NCBI GenBank assembly: GCA_003168335.1
Contig: PMSM01000006.1
Span: 634,320-698,319, forward strand
DNA length: 64,000 nucleotides
Direction of reading: 5' to 3'
Source of the DNA: Blastocatellia bacterium
GTDB lineage: Bacteria > Acidobacteriota > Blastocatellia > Pyrinomonadales > Pyrinomonadaceae
Position numbers and translations under genes: made by a program. Of this stretch, positions 1-7,860 are shown in pieces. The first letter of the stretch is position 1. Every line of letters starts with the position of its first letter. The notes under the pieces were generated by a model. The model had not been told where the DNA came from. It saw only the letters and a list, made by a program, of their open reading frames with translations, and ran no database searches.

Positions 1-948
1 CCGGTCGTGACCTTGCACGATACTTCGATCAACGACAAATCGAAAATTCCGGACCAGGCCTATTCGGAGGTGGTTCTGCGCGATCTTAAGAAAAGCGGCT
101 TCCTCGAAGGCCCGTTCGTTACCACCAGGACAACCACGAAACGAGTGAAGCGAAAGCATTTCGATTTTCGATTCAAGCGCACTGATCGTCCTTTCAAGGA
201 AGTGATGGTTTACTTTCACATCGATCGAATTCAGCGACACCTGCAGGAGCTCGGTTTCAATAACGTGCTCAATCACCCGATTCCGGTCAATATAGATGGA
301 CAGCGCGATGACAACTCGCACTACAGTCCGTCTGAGAAGGATTTGACTTTCGGCACGGGCGGCGTTGACGACGCCGAAGATGCCGAGATCATACTTCATG
401 AGTACGGCCACGCCATTCAGGACGACCAGGTTCCCGGCTTTGGAGCTAAAGAAGAAGGCGGAGCGATGGGTGAAGGCTTCGGTGATTTCCTGGCGGCGAG
501 TTTTTTCTCGGACGTGAAGCCGAAAGAGATGAAGCCGACCGTCGGCAATTGGGATGCGACCGCGTACAGTGGAGACGAGCCTCCTTATCTGCGCCGGCTG
601 GACAGTAATAAGAAGTATCCTAAGGATCTGGACGGCGAAGTGCACGACGACGGCGAGATCTGGTCCGCTTGTTTGTGGGAGTTGCGCGGTATGCTCGGCC
701 GCCAGACGACAGAGCGTCTGGTTATCGCTCATCATTTCCTGCTTTCACGAAACGCCCGTTTCGAAGACGGAGCGAATGCCCTGATCACCGCCGATAAGAA
801 TTTGAATAAGGGCGCGAATGAAAAAGCGATTCGGGACGTGTTCGTTCGCCGCGGCATTCTGCCGAATCCCAAGCGGAAGAATAACCGGGCGGGGACACCT
901 TTTGAGGACATCCCGCGCCGTCGAAGTGTGAACGAAAGCTGGAAGTAG
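1..948 (+). CDS. M36-like (fungalysin-type) zinc metallopeptidase, 5'-truncated by window edge
   Basis: The reading frame is open back to base 1, so the gene starts before the window; a GTG at base 7 is only the first start-like codon visible. Counting from that GTG, HEYGH lies at about residues 131-135, giving the two histidine zinc ligands and the catalytic Glu. GEGFGD follows at 155-160, where Glu156 fits the third zinc ligand of gluzincins. The HDDGEIWSACLWELR block further on is typical of fungalysin-like (M36) and related thermolysin-fold peptidases. The protein is probably secreted and degrades protein outside the cell, but the signal peptide and propeptide would be in the missing part. 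The C-terminal tail is short, basic and Pro/Arg-rich, with no recognisable sorting domain. The family call is firm; M36 rather than another gluzincin family is an inference. Confidence 0.82.
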   Translation, partial: PVVTLHDTSINDKSKIPDQAYSEVVLRDLKKSGFLEGPFVTTRTTTKRVKRKHFDFRFKRTDRPFKEVMVYFHIDRIQRHLQELGFNNVLNHPIPVNIDGQRDDNSHYSPSEKDLTFGTGGVDDAEDAEIILHEYGHAIQDDQVPGFGAKEEGGAMGEGFGDFLAASFFSDVKPKEMKPTVGNWDATAYSGDEPPYLRRLDSNKKYPKDLDGEVHDDGEIWSACLWELRGMLGRQTTERLVIAHHFLLSRNARFEDGANALITADKNLNKGANEKAIRDVFVRRGILPNPKRKNNRAGTPFEDIPRRRSVNESWK

Positions 949-1002
949 CGGCGAAGTGTAAGGGCGGATCGGCTGGTTCGTCCTGGCGAAAGGAACAAAG
1001 CA

Positions 1003-1476
1003 TTGCGACGACGTAAGATCGACGGATGTCCGATAGCCGGCGCGCTCCAGTTGATTGGCGACAAGTGGACCATGCTGGTCGTGCGCGATCTGTCTGCGGG
1101 ACCCAAGCGCACCACGGAATTGCTCGAGGACCTGCATCCGATCAGCAGCCGCACCTTGATGGGCCGGCTGCGAGAAATGGAACAGGACGCGTTGATCTTA
1201 AGAAATAATTACGGTGGCTTGCCCCGGCGGGTCGAGTACGAATTGACCGAACGCGGCCGCCGTTTGATTCCGCTGCTGGACGCGTTGATGAAAGCGGGCC
1301 AGGCGCTGGATTGTAATGAATGCGAAGATCGAAAAGAGAGCGCTGGTTACTATTGCGACTTCTGTCCACTCTTGCGCGGCGACACAACAACGTTCATTGA
1401 AGAGCCGCCGCCGATTCGCGAACCGGCGCCCGAACCAATTCGCCGTCCGAAAGATGATTCTATTGTGTTGTTGTGA
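1003..1476 (+). CDS. HxlR-family winged-helix regulator with C-terminal CxxC-x10-CxxC
   Basis: The N-terminal part (residues 8-100) is a standard HxlR/MarR-like winged helix: Cys9 followed by PIAGALQLIGDKWTMLVV, then the SSRTLMGRLREME recognition-helix region and the wing ending in RVEYELTERG. It should bind DNA as a dimer. HxlR proteins usually end soon after this. Here the chain continues to 157 residues and carries Cys104, Cys107, Cys118 and Cys121 in a CxxC-x10-CxxC pattern, then a Pro/Glu-rich tail, which suggests a metal or thiol-sensing knuckle. The start is TTG, chosen because it precedes the conserved Cys-Pro motif by eight residues; no strong ribosome binding site decides it. The target genes are not evident; the nearest downstream genes are unrelated. 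Confidence 0.85.
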   Translation: MRRRKIDGCPIAGALQLIGDKWTMLVVRDLSAGPKRTTELLEDLHPISSRTLMGRLREMEQDALILRNNYGGLPRRVEYELTERGRRLIPLLDALMKAGQALDCNECEDRKESAGYYCDFCPLLRGDTTTFIEEPPPIREPAPEPIRRPKDDSIVLL

Positions 1477-1592
1477 TGCGGGAAGGCGAAGGAGGAAACG
1501 GACATCGCCGATCGTTTCGGCGGTTTGGCAAATAAATCCTAACCGGCTAATCATTTAGGGGAGTCCTTGTCACCCGCCTGAAAAAGTAACCC

Positions 1593-2594
1593 ATGCGAAG
1601 AACGCTCACAATTGTCGTCTTGATCCTCGGATTCTGCACTGCAACCCTGGCACAGTCCGACGAGTTCTCTCGGCTACCCACCGTTACAGTCGAAAAGAAG
1701 GTTAGCCTCCGCCGCGGTCCATCCACTAAACGGCTGCGTCTCAAAACGCTGCAAGCAGCCACCGAACTGAGAATCGTCGACGAGAATCCCAGCGCTGGAT
1801 TCTACCGCGTCATTCTTGGTAAAGGGCGGGTCGGCTGGGTTTGGTCGAAGAGTATTCACGCACCAACCGCGTTTCCGGCAAGAGCAGCAACTAACGCGCC
1901 CTGCGCGGACAGCTTTGCGAGTTGCCGGCCCGAAGGATGTGGAGCGCCTGGTTCGGACCAGGCCATTCTCAATTCAACCAAACGACGCCAACCATCAGAA
2001 TCGAATGCGCGGACCCTTTCTTTCGCTGATCTCAGAAGCTTGCAGCAGAAGGCGAACAATCTGGTGGGCCAGCACAACGAGTTGACCCAGGCCGAACGAG
2101 ATTCGCTCGTGAACCTTAGTGTAACCAGCAGCACCGTGCGTGAAGGAAAATTAGTAAAGGTGAGAGGATTCCTGGCCGCCGGTCTCGAGCCGCATGCGAA
2201 CACCAGCGGCGAGTCGGTGAATTGCAGACTCACGCAGAGTCAAAACAACGACTTTCATATTTCCCTTGTCGAGAGCGCGGGTGAGGACGAATTCAAAGGA
2301 ATAGTCGTGGAGATGATTCCCCAGGATCGAAATCCGGGATGGACCCTGGCTAAACTCATAAATGTAAGGCAGCAGGGAAAACGCGTGCTGGTTGTCGGCG
2401 CGCTTTTCTATGACAACATCCACATCGTAAACGACGATCCAAATCATCCCTTAGGAGGCCAGCCGAAGCGGGTCTCGCTTTGGGAGGTTCACCCGATCAC
2501 AAAGTTCTTCGTCTGCACTAAAGCTAGTAACAACTGCAGCGCAGGCAGTACCGGCGCCGGTAGTGGTTGGAAGCGCCTGGAAGATTTCCAATAG
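1593..2594 (+). CDS. Secreted SH3-domain protein of unknown function
   Basis: A cleavable signal peptide is clear: two Arg, a hydrophobic stretch, then TATLAQ at about residues 16-21. Residues 28-90 form a bacterial SH3-like domain (KKVSLRRGPSTK, then RVGWVWSKSIHAP), a fold that often binds peptidoglycan or mediates protein contacts in the envelope. The remaining 230 residues form an alpha/beta domain with conserved-looking blocks (VNCRLTQSQNNDFHISLVE, GALFYDNIHIVNDDPNHP, SLWEVHPITKFFVC) that I cannot assign to an enzyme family. There are several Cys in the second half, consistent with an extracytoplasmic location. It stands alone between the HxlR gene and the convergent thioredoxin reductase gene. 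Confidence 0.75.
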   Translation: MRRTLTIVVLILGFCTATLAQSDEFSRLPTVTVEKKVSLRRGPSTKRLRLKTLQAATELRIVDENPSAGFYRVILGKGRVGWVWSKSIHAPTAFPARAATNAPCADSFASCRPEGCGAPGSDQAILNSTKRRQPSESNARTLSFADLRSLQQKANNLVGQHNELTQAERDSLVNLSVTSSTVREGKLVKVRGFLAAGLEPHANTSGESVNCRLTQSQNNDFHISLVESAGEDEFKGIVVEMIPQDRNPGWTLAKLINVRQQGKRVLVVGALFYDNIHIVNDDPNHPLGGQPKRVSLWEVHPITKFFVCTKASNNCSAGSTGAGSGWKRLEDFQ

Positions 2595-2723
2595 TCCTGG
2601 TCAATGGCCTGCTGCGGTTCGTTCGGAACGACTTCACCCGTCGGCAAAATGATAATCCGATGATCGGGCGTGATGTGCTCGCCTTCTATGGTGATTCTTT
2701 CCCCGGTCGGCAAAAGTAATCGG

Positions 2724-3740
2724 CTAGTGACCCAGGAAGCGCTCGGCGTCAATGGCCGCCATGCAGCCGGTGCCCGCCGCGGTCACTGCCTGGCGATAGA
2801 CTGAATCCTGCACGTCGCCGCAGGCAAAAACGCCGGGGATGTTTGTGCCGGTTGAGTGACCGCTGGTGAGTATGTAACCAACCGGATCCATTTCGATCTG
2901 ACCCTTGAATAGATCCGTATTGGGTTTGTGGCCGATGGCCACAAAGACTCCATCACAGTTCAAAACGGATTCCGCGCCAGTCTCTACGTTCCGTAGATCC
3001 ACGCCGGTTACTCCCTGCTCCAGTGTGCCGATAATCGCAGCAACGTCGGTATTCCAGATGAACTCGATCTTGTCGTTGCGAAACGCCTTCTCCTGCATGA
3101 TTTTTGAAGCGCGCAGCTTGTCGCGGCGATGAATCACGAAAACTCGTTTGGCATAACGCGTGAGGAATGTCGCTTCTTCCATCGCAGTGTCTCCACCACC
3201 AATAACGGCCAGGTGTTTGTTGCGAAAGGCCGGCAGCGGTCCGTCGCAGGTGGCGCAGGCGGAAACTCCGTTGCCTCCGAAACCAATTGGCGTTTTGGCC
3301 TCGCCGGGAATGCCCAGCCACTTCGCTGATGCGCCTGAAGCGATTATCAACGTTTCGGCTTTTATTATTTTTTCGTCGGTATGCAGTGTGAACGGCCGCT
3401 CTTGCAGATCGACTTTCGTAATCCATTCTTCCAGAAATTCAGTCCCGAATCGCTCGGCTTGTTTGCGAAACTCGACCATCAAGTCCGGACCCTGAATGCC
3501 CTCAGAAAAACCTGGATAATTTTCGACATCAGTAGTGATCATCAACTGACCACCGGGTGTGGTCTGTTTCTCGGTATCTGCCGGCGCGTCGACGAGTAAT
3601 GGAGCGAGATTCGCTCGCCCGCTGTAAATTCCGGCAGTTAGTCCGGCCGGTCCTGAACCGATGATCACGACCTGACGGCGAAGTTCTTCTTTGGCCAAGC
3701 TGGGTTGGTCTCCTTCCGACCCGGTTTCGGGAAGTCTCAA
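2724..3740 (-). CDS. trxB: Thioredoxin reductase (NADPH)
   Basis: This is a low-molecular-weight, FAD-dependent thioredoxin reductase that passes electrons from NADPH to thioredoxin in the cytoplasm. The FAD-binding GSGPAG lies at residues 28-33, the redox-active CATC at 162-165, and the NADPH-binding GGGDTAMEEA at 181-190 with the HRRDKLRA specificity motif after it. The C-terminal GVFACGDVQD and QAVTAAGTGCMAA blocks complete the FAD domain. At 338 residues it carries about 20 extra N-terminal residues compared with typical family members, so the true start may lie nearer the GSGPAG motif. The gene runs convergently towards the SH3 gene and divergently from the hydroxyacyl-CoA dehydrogenase gene at 3832. 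Confidence 0.95.
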   Translation of the reverse strand: MRLPETGSEGDQPSLAKEELRRQVVIIGSGPAGLTAGIYSGRANLAPLLVDAPADTEKQTTPGGQLMITTDVENYPGFSEGIQGPDLMVEFRKQAERFGTEFLEEWITKVDLQERPFTLHTDEKIIKAETLIIASGASAKWLGIPGEAKTPIGFGGNGVSACATCDGPLPAFRNKHLAVIGGGDTAMEEATFLTRYAKRVFVIHRRDKLRASKIMQEKAFRNDKIEFIWNTDVAAIIGTLEQGVTGVDLRNVETGAESVLNCDGVFVAIGHKPNTDLFKGQIEMDPVGYILTSGHSTGTNIPGVFACGDVQDSVYRQAVTAAGTGCMAAIDAERFLGH

Positions 3741-3831
3741 AACACTGGAAATGTATTGGCGTTTTCGGTTGCGCGTATAGTATAACTAGGACTGTACGAG
3801 TTAGTCGAACCAGGCAGGCCCCAGCCAGACC

Positions 3832-4815
3832 GTGGCCTCAAATCAGGATCCACATTTCTCGGGTTCGGCCACGTTTGTCGAGAGCACGTTGATCACAAGC
3901 TCGGACGAAAATAATAAAAGGGCTTCGGCTCGCCCCATCCGGCGCGTTGCTGTGCTCGGCGCGGGCACGATGGGCCATGGCATCGCCCAGGTGGCAGCGG
4001 CGGCGGGCTATGCCGTGATTATGCGAGACGTTAATCCCGACGCGGTGCATCGCGGAGTGCAATCGATCGAACGGAACCTCGCCAAAGGAATTCAACTCGG
4101 CAAGTTATCTGAGCAGGATCGCGACGAGATACTAACGCGCATCAAGGGCACGACGCGACTGGAAGAAATTAGCGCCGCGGATCTGGTAATCGAAGCCGCG
4201 CCGGAGAATCTCGAGTTGAAGCAAAACCTTTTGCGCGAGGCAGAAGCTCTCGTGGATCGGGACTGCATTTTCGCGACGAACACTTCATCGCTTTCAATCA
4301 GCGAAGTTGCTGCGGCCTCATCCAGGCCAGAGAGCGTTGTCGGCATGCACTTTTTCAATCCCGTGCACATTATGCGTCTGGTTGAAATCGTCGTCGGCAA
4401 ACAGACAAGTCGCGAGGCGACCACAACGGTACGCGAGGTTGCCACGCGAATGAAGAAGGAACCGATCATCGTGCGCGATGTTCCCGGATTCGCGTCCAGC
4501 CGGCTCGGCGTGACCCTGGGACTCGAGGCCATGCGGATGGTTGAGCAGGGCGTAGCCAGCGCGCGCGACATCGACACGGCCATGGAACTCGGTTATAACC
4601 ACCCGATGGGGCCCTTACGACTGACCGACCTGGTTGGCCTTGATGTCCGTTTGAATATTGCTGAATACCTGCACGGAAAACTGGGCTCGGAAGCGTTTCG
4701 CGCGCCCGAGATTCTCCGGCGAATGGTCAAAGAAGGAAAACTGGGCAAGAAAAGCGGTGAAGGTTTTTACAAATGGAATGAGCAGGACACAGGCCAAAAG
4801 GCATATACTACGTAA
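3832..4815 (+). CDS. 3-hydroxyacyl-CoA (3-hydroxybutyryl-CoA) dehydrogenase
   Basis: It oxidises 3-hydroxyacyl-CoA to 3-oxoacyl-CoA with NAD(P). The Rossmann motif GAGTMGHGIAQ is at residues 43-53, and the NTSSLSISEVA and GMHFFNPVHIMRLVEIV blocks carry the catalytic His and the Asn that closes the active site. The C-terminal domain has the expected NHPMGPLRLTDLVGLD signature. The GTG start gives a 36-residue N-terminal extension not usual in the family, so a later start is possible; no in-frame ATG lies between them. With the enoyl-CoA hydratase at 5404 it supplies two consecutive steps of beta-oxidation or of butanoate metabolism. A TATAAC box near 3779 lies about 50 bases upstream. Confidence 0.93.
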   Translation: MASNQDPHFSGSATFVESTLITSSDENNKRASARPIRRVAVLGAGTMGHGIAQVAAAAGYAVIMRDVNPDAVHRGVQSIERNLAKGIQLGKLSEQDRDEILTRIKGTTRLEEISAADLVIEAAPENLELKQNLLREAEALVDRDCIFATNTSSLSISEVAAASSRPESVVGMHFFNPVHIMRLVEIVVGKQTSREATTTVREVATRMKKEPIIVRDVPGFASSRLGVTLGLEAMRMVEQGVASARDIDTAMELGYNHPMGPLRLTDLVGLDVRLNIAEYLHGKLGSEAFRAPEILRRMVKEGKLGKKSGEGFYKWNEQDTGQKAYTT

Positions 4816-4841
4816 GCTCCTTTGATTGAACCTGGGAGACA

Positions 4842-5249
4842 GTGAAGGCGACTGTGGCTACTGTTATGAGCACGCCGTATCAAAACGAAGAAAGACGCTT
4901 TGCGCTGCGCATGGCGCTGCGGCTTCCCATTGTCGTATCAGGGCGCTCGGAAGACGGCGCGGCTTGGAGCGAACCAACTGAGACCGATGATATCTCGACA
5001 TCAGGCGCGCTGTTTCATCTCAACCAGAAAGTGAGCATCGGAGAGAATCTCTATATCCGCGCCCACCGGCCTGATGGTTCTGCAACCGAAGCTACCGCCA
5101 CGGTGGTACGGCTTTCACCAGCCATCTATGGCACCGCGCGCGTCGGGGTGCAAATCGCCGAGCCAGCCGAAAACTGGACCCGCTTGTTTGTTTCCTGGGT
5201 CGCGGATGAACAAGCCGCCGCGCCCGGCGAATCACCATCGTCGACTTAG
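4842..5249 (+). CDS. PilZ-domain protein
   Basis: This 135-residue protein is essentially one PilZ domain, the family that binds cyclic di-GMP. An Arg-rich NEERRFALRMALR segment supplies the RxxxR-like element, and DDISTSGALF matches the D/NxSxxG element. The rest is a small beta-barrel ending in a disordered Ser/Pro tail. There is no fused output domain, so it is either a free adaptor that signals through a partner or a domain of an unknown regulator. The GTG at 4842 is preceded by GGGAG at suitable distance; an ATG eight codons later is an alternative. It lies 26 bases after the dehydrogenase gene and may be cotranscribed with it, though a metabolic link is not obvious. Confidence 0.8.
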   Translation: MKATVATVMSTPYQNEERRFALRMALRLPIVVSGRSEDGAAWSEPTETDDISTSGALFHLNQKVSIGENLYIRAHRPDGSATEATATVVRLSPAIYGTARVGVQIAEPAENWTRLFVSWVADEQAAAPGESPSST

Positions 5250-5256
5250 AACTTCA

Positions 5257-5364
5257 TAACCACCAAGACACAAAGAACACAAAGAGAAGACGCCGAAAAC
5301 TATAGTGTTTGTTTTCCGTCTATTCCTTAGCCTCCTTTGTGTCCTTTGTGTCTTTGTGGTTTAC
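5257..5364. repeat. Inverted-repeat element with CACAAAGxACACAAAG arms
   Basis: The left arm (about 5257-5287) reads ACCACCAAGACACAAAGAAC and on into ACAAAG. The right arm (about 5333-5363) is its reverse complement with only a few mismatches, ending TTTGTGTCTTTGTGGTTT. About 45 unrelated bases separate the arms. The structure is a MITE-like or large-hairpin intergenic element between the PilZ gene and the enoyl-CoA hydratase gene. It could also act as a bidirectional terminator. I see only one copy in this window. Confidence 0.7.
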
Positions 5365-5403
5365 TTTTTCTGAATTCAATCAACGGAAACTGGAGCCAGC
5401 AAA

Positions 5404-6189
5404 GTGACCCAAAGTTACGAGACGATTCTGCTTGAACGCCGCGATCGCGTGGCCATCGTTACCATCAACCGTCCGGAAAAACGGAACGCGCTGAATATTC
5501 AGACCCGCGCCGAAGGCGCCGCCATCCTGGATGAACTGCGCGCCGACGATTCCGTTCGCGTAGTCATACTCACCGGCGCTGGGGATAAAGCTTTTATCGC
5601 CGGGGCGGACATTGCCGAGTTCGCCGACCGCAGCGCGATCGACCAACGCGAAGTGATGCTGGAACGTTCACTGTTCAATGCCATCGATACCTTTCCGAAA
5701 CCGATCATCGCCATGGTTAATGGCTATTGCCTGGGCGGTGGCTGTGAAGTGGCCCTGGCCTGCGACGTGCGCATCGCCAGTGAGAAAGCTTCCTTCGGGC
5801 AACCAGAGATCAATCTTGGCATCATACCTGGCGGTGGCGGTACGCAGCGTTTGACCCGGCTGGTTGGCGAAGGCAAAGCGATGGAATTGATTTTGACCGG
5901 TGCGATAATTGATGCGCAGACCGCCTTTGCTATTGGCCTGGTAAATCACGTCGTGGCGGCAGATCAACTGGAAGCAAAGACGATGGAAATCGCTAACCGC
6001 ATGGCTGAGAAGAGTCCGATTGCTCTGCGCCTGGCGAAAGAGGCCATCCGCCTCGCCTCGCGTTCAAATCTGGACGAAGGCTTGCGCCGGGAAGTCGACC
6101 TCTTCGCGCTTTGCTTCTCGAGTGAAGACAAAGACGAAGGCGTCAAAGCGTTTCTGGAAAAACGAAAGCCTGATTTCAAAGGTAAATGA
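5404..6189 (+). CDS. Enoyl-CoA hydratase/isomerase (crotonase family)
   Basis: It hydrates trans-2-enoyl-CoA to 3-hydroxyacyl-CoA. The crotonase signature is intact: AFIAGADIAEF forms the first oxyanion-hole segment, GYCLGGGCEVALACD carries the first catalytic Glu, and FGQPEINLGIIPGGGGTQRL carries the second catalytic Glu and the CoA-binding glycines. The 261-residue length is normal for a stand-alone hydratase. The start is GTG. Its stop codon overlaps the ATG of the small downstream gene by four bases (ATGA), so the two are probably translated together. It fits functionally with the dehydrogenase at 3832. Confidence 0.94.
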   Translation: MTQSYETILLERRDRVAIVTINRPEKRNALNIQTRAEGAAILDELRADDSVRVVILTGAGDKAFIAGADIAEFADRSAIDQREVMLERSLFNAIDTFPKPIIAMVNGYCLGGGCEVALACDVRIASEKASFGQPEINLGIIPGGGGTQRLTRLVGEGKAMELILTGAIIDAQTAFAIGLVNHVVAADQLEAKTMEIANRMAEKSPIALRLAKEAIRLASRSNLDEGLRREVDLFALCFSSEDKDEGVKAFLEKRKPDFKGK

Positions 6190-6425
6190 ACCCAGGTGTG
6201 AGGCATCCCGACATGGCGAGCGAACTCGGAATGGAAAAGTGGTCGGTAGTGAGCGATCGCGGATGCGAAGCGACTGGCCTTACTCATGAAGACGCGCGAC
6301 GCCTCGTGCACCGCCTGGCGGGCGACGGCCGACACGGTCTTTGTATCATGAGTGACGAAGCGGCGAGCCGGATGGGCACGTTCAAGACCGAATCAAAATC
6401 GCCGAGAATTCCCGATACAGTTTAG
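6186..6425 (+). CDS. Small hypothetical protein, translationally coupled
   Basis: This 79-residue reading frame starts at an ATG that overlaps the stop codon of the enoyl-CoA hydratase gene (ATGA), the arrangement of translational coupling. It contains no signal peptide or membrane segment. The centre (WSVVSDRGCEATGLTHEDAR, then a short loop and HGLCIMSDEAASRM) looks like a small beta-alpha-beta unit with two Cys. I do not recognise a named family. Coding-like composition and the overlap are the reasons for calling it real. Confidence 0.55.
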   Translation: MNPGVRHPDMASELGMEKWSVVSDRGCEATGLTHEDARRLVHRLAGDGRHGLCIMSDEAASRMGTFKTESKSPRIPDTV

Positions 6426-6441
6426 TAGGTCTTCGATCATC

Positions 6442-6608
6442 GCGGCTTCGCCGCTGCACAGTGCGGTGAGGCTTGCCTCACCGTCAAGCTGTTCTTTTTA
6501 GTTTGAGGAGGCTGTGCCTCCGTCACAGTCGAGGCGTAGCCTCTCCCGATAATCTTATGATTGCCGGAAAGGCGGGGCCTTTCCGCGCTGGGGAGCGGCA
6601 GAGCCGCT
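6442..6608. repeat. Run of six short hairpins sharing a GGC-loop-GCC core
   Basis: Six palindromes follow each other in 167 bases: 6442-6454 (GCGGC-TTC-GCCGC), 6465-6482 (GGTGAGGC-TT-GCCTCACC), 6507-6521 (GGAGGC-TGT-GCCTCC), 6531-6543 (GAGGC-GTA-GCCTC), 6565-6585 (CGGAAAGGC-GGG-GCCTTTCCG) and 6594-6608 (AGCGGC-AGA-GCCGCT). Stem sequences outside the core differ completely, so these are not copies of one another in the usual sense. The last overlaps the stop codon of the quinone oxidoreductase gene. The block lies between two converging genes and may serve as transcription terminator or RNA stabiliser for both. Confidence 0.8.
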
Positions 6609-7599
6609 AATCGATCATCAATACCACTTTCCCGAAACTCTCATTCGACTCGATTCTCTGGTGGGCCGCGCTCACTTCTTCCATCTGAAAAACCTTGTCG
6701 ACTACCGGCCGGACCGCGCCGCTGGCGAGCAAAGGCACGACCTGCTCTGCGAATAGTCTGGTGGCGGTTGCTTTCTCTTCCAGCGAGCGGGTGCGCAAGG
6801 CGGTGCCCATGATCCGCAGTCGCTTGCTCATCGCTATTGAGAAATCTATTTCAGCCCTGGAGCCGCTGGTCGTGCCGACAAAAATCAAACGGCCTTTGGT
6901 TGCCAACGCCGCGAGGTTCGCTTTCAAGTAAGCAGCGCCGACGAGATCGAGGATGACATCCACGCCCGCGTCCATGGTCCAACGCTTCACGGCTGCTACA
7001 AACTCCATCGGATCGCCGATGGCAACAAACGACTCTGTCAAACCGAACTCTTTTGATTTTTCCAGTTTGTCCACGGTGCGTGAGGTGCCGTAAGCGAAAG
7101 CCCCCGCCGCCCGCACGAGTTGAATTGCCGCGGTGCCCACGCCTGATCCCGCCGCGTGAATCAAAACCCGTTCGCCCATCTGCACTCCACACTGAGTGAA
7201 CAGCGCGTCGTGCGCAGTCATGAAGACTTCCGGCACGGCCGCGGCTTCGGCCCAATCCAAATTTGGGGGAATCGGCGCGAGCGCGCTCTCGTGGACGGTG
7301 ACGTATTGCGCCTGCCCGCCGCCGCCGATGATGCCAAAGACTCGATCGCCGACTTTCCACCGGCGCACTTCATCGCCAACTTCAGCGACTTCGCCGGCGA
7401 ACTCAATGCCGGGAATGTCCTGTGGATAACCTTTTGGCGCCGGATAACGACCGAGGCGCTGCAAGATATCCGCGCGATTCAATCCCGCTGCGCGCACACG
7501 CACTCGCACGCGGTCGAGAGTCGCTCGGGGCGCGTCGGCGACCTCGCGAGTCTCAAGGCCTTCAACGCCGCCGAATGAAACGATTGTGACTGCTTTCAT
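6607..7599 (-). CDS. NAD(P)H quinone oxidoreductase, PIG3/QOR type (MDR superfamily)
   Basis: It is a zinc-free medium-chain dehydrogenase/reductase. The N-terminal catalytic domain has GLNRADILQRLGRYP and GIEFAGEVAEVG, typical of the PIG3 branch. The Rossmann domain has HAAGSGVGTAAIQLVRAAGA for NADPH binding. No structural zinc Cys cluster is present. It probably reduces quinones with NADPH in the cytoplasm, as part of redox stress handling. The start is placed at the ATG at 7599, because the sequence from there (MKAVTIVSFGG) matches the usual family N terminus. The eight codons upstream belong to repeat-rich DNA. Confidence 0.9.
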   Translation of the reverse strand: MKAVTIVSFGGVEGLETREVADAPRATLDRVRVRVRAAGLNRADILQRLGRYPAPKGYPQDIPGIEFAGEVAEVGDEVRRWKVGDRVFGIIGGGGQAQYVTVHESALAPIPPNLDWAEAAAVPEVFMTAHDALFTQCGVQMGERVLIHAAGSGVGTAAIQLVRAAGAFAYGTSRTVDKLEKSKEFGLTESFVAIGDPMEFVAAVKRWTMDAGVDVILDLVGAAYLKANLAALATKGRLIFVGTTSGSRAEIDFSIAMSKRLRIMGTALRTRSLEEKATATRLFAEQVVPLLASGAVRPVVDKVFQMEEVSAAHQRIESNESFGKVVLMID

Positions 7600-7635
7600 C
7601 TTAAGATCTGTTGCGCCTGGCACCGGCGCGGGCGA

Positions 7636-7738
7636 TGAGGTCAGTACCGGGAGCGGTAGCGACCGGGTCTCATTCTCACGACCTCGGGCTATTTGGAGTG
7701 TTAATACCCGGTCTCTACCGCTCCCGGTACTGACCTCA
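7636..7738. repeat. Pair of inverted REP-like units (BIME-like)
   Basis: Unit 1 at 7636-7668 and unit 2 at 7706-7738 are near-perfect reverse complements of each other. Each unit folds on itself: GGTC-AG-TACCG-GGAG-CGGTA-GC-GACC has an outer 4-bp stem, an internal loop and an inner 5-bp stem. This is the architecture of REP sequences, and two inverted units around a short linker form a BIME. The pair sits in the gap upstream of the quinone oxidoreductase gene and downstream of transketolase. A third unit lies inside the transketolase gene at about 8210-8240. Confidence 0.85.
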
Positions 7739-7860
7739 CCTGCCTGGCAGGCGATCTCTCTGCGCAGCGACTGTCTTTGGTAAAGCGCGAAGGGTGTCGA
7801 CAGTTAGCGGCGCGTACACGACATAGAATCGCCTTGAGCTCATGACGGACTGATCATCTC

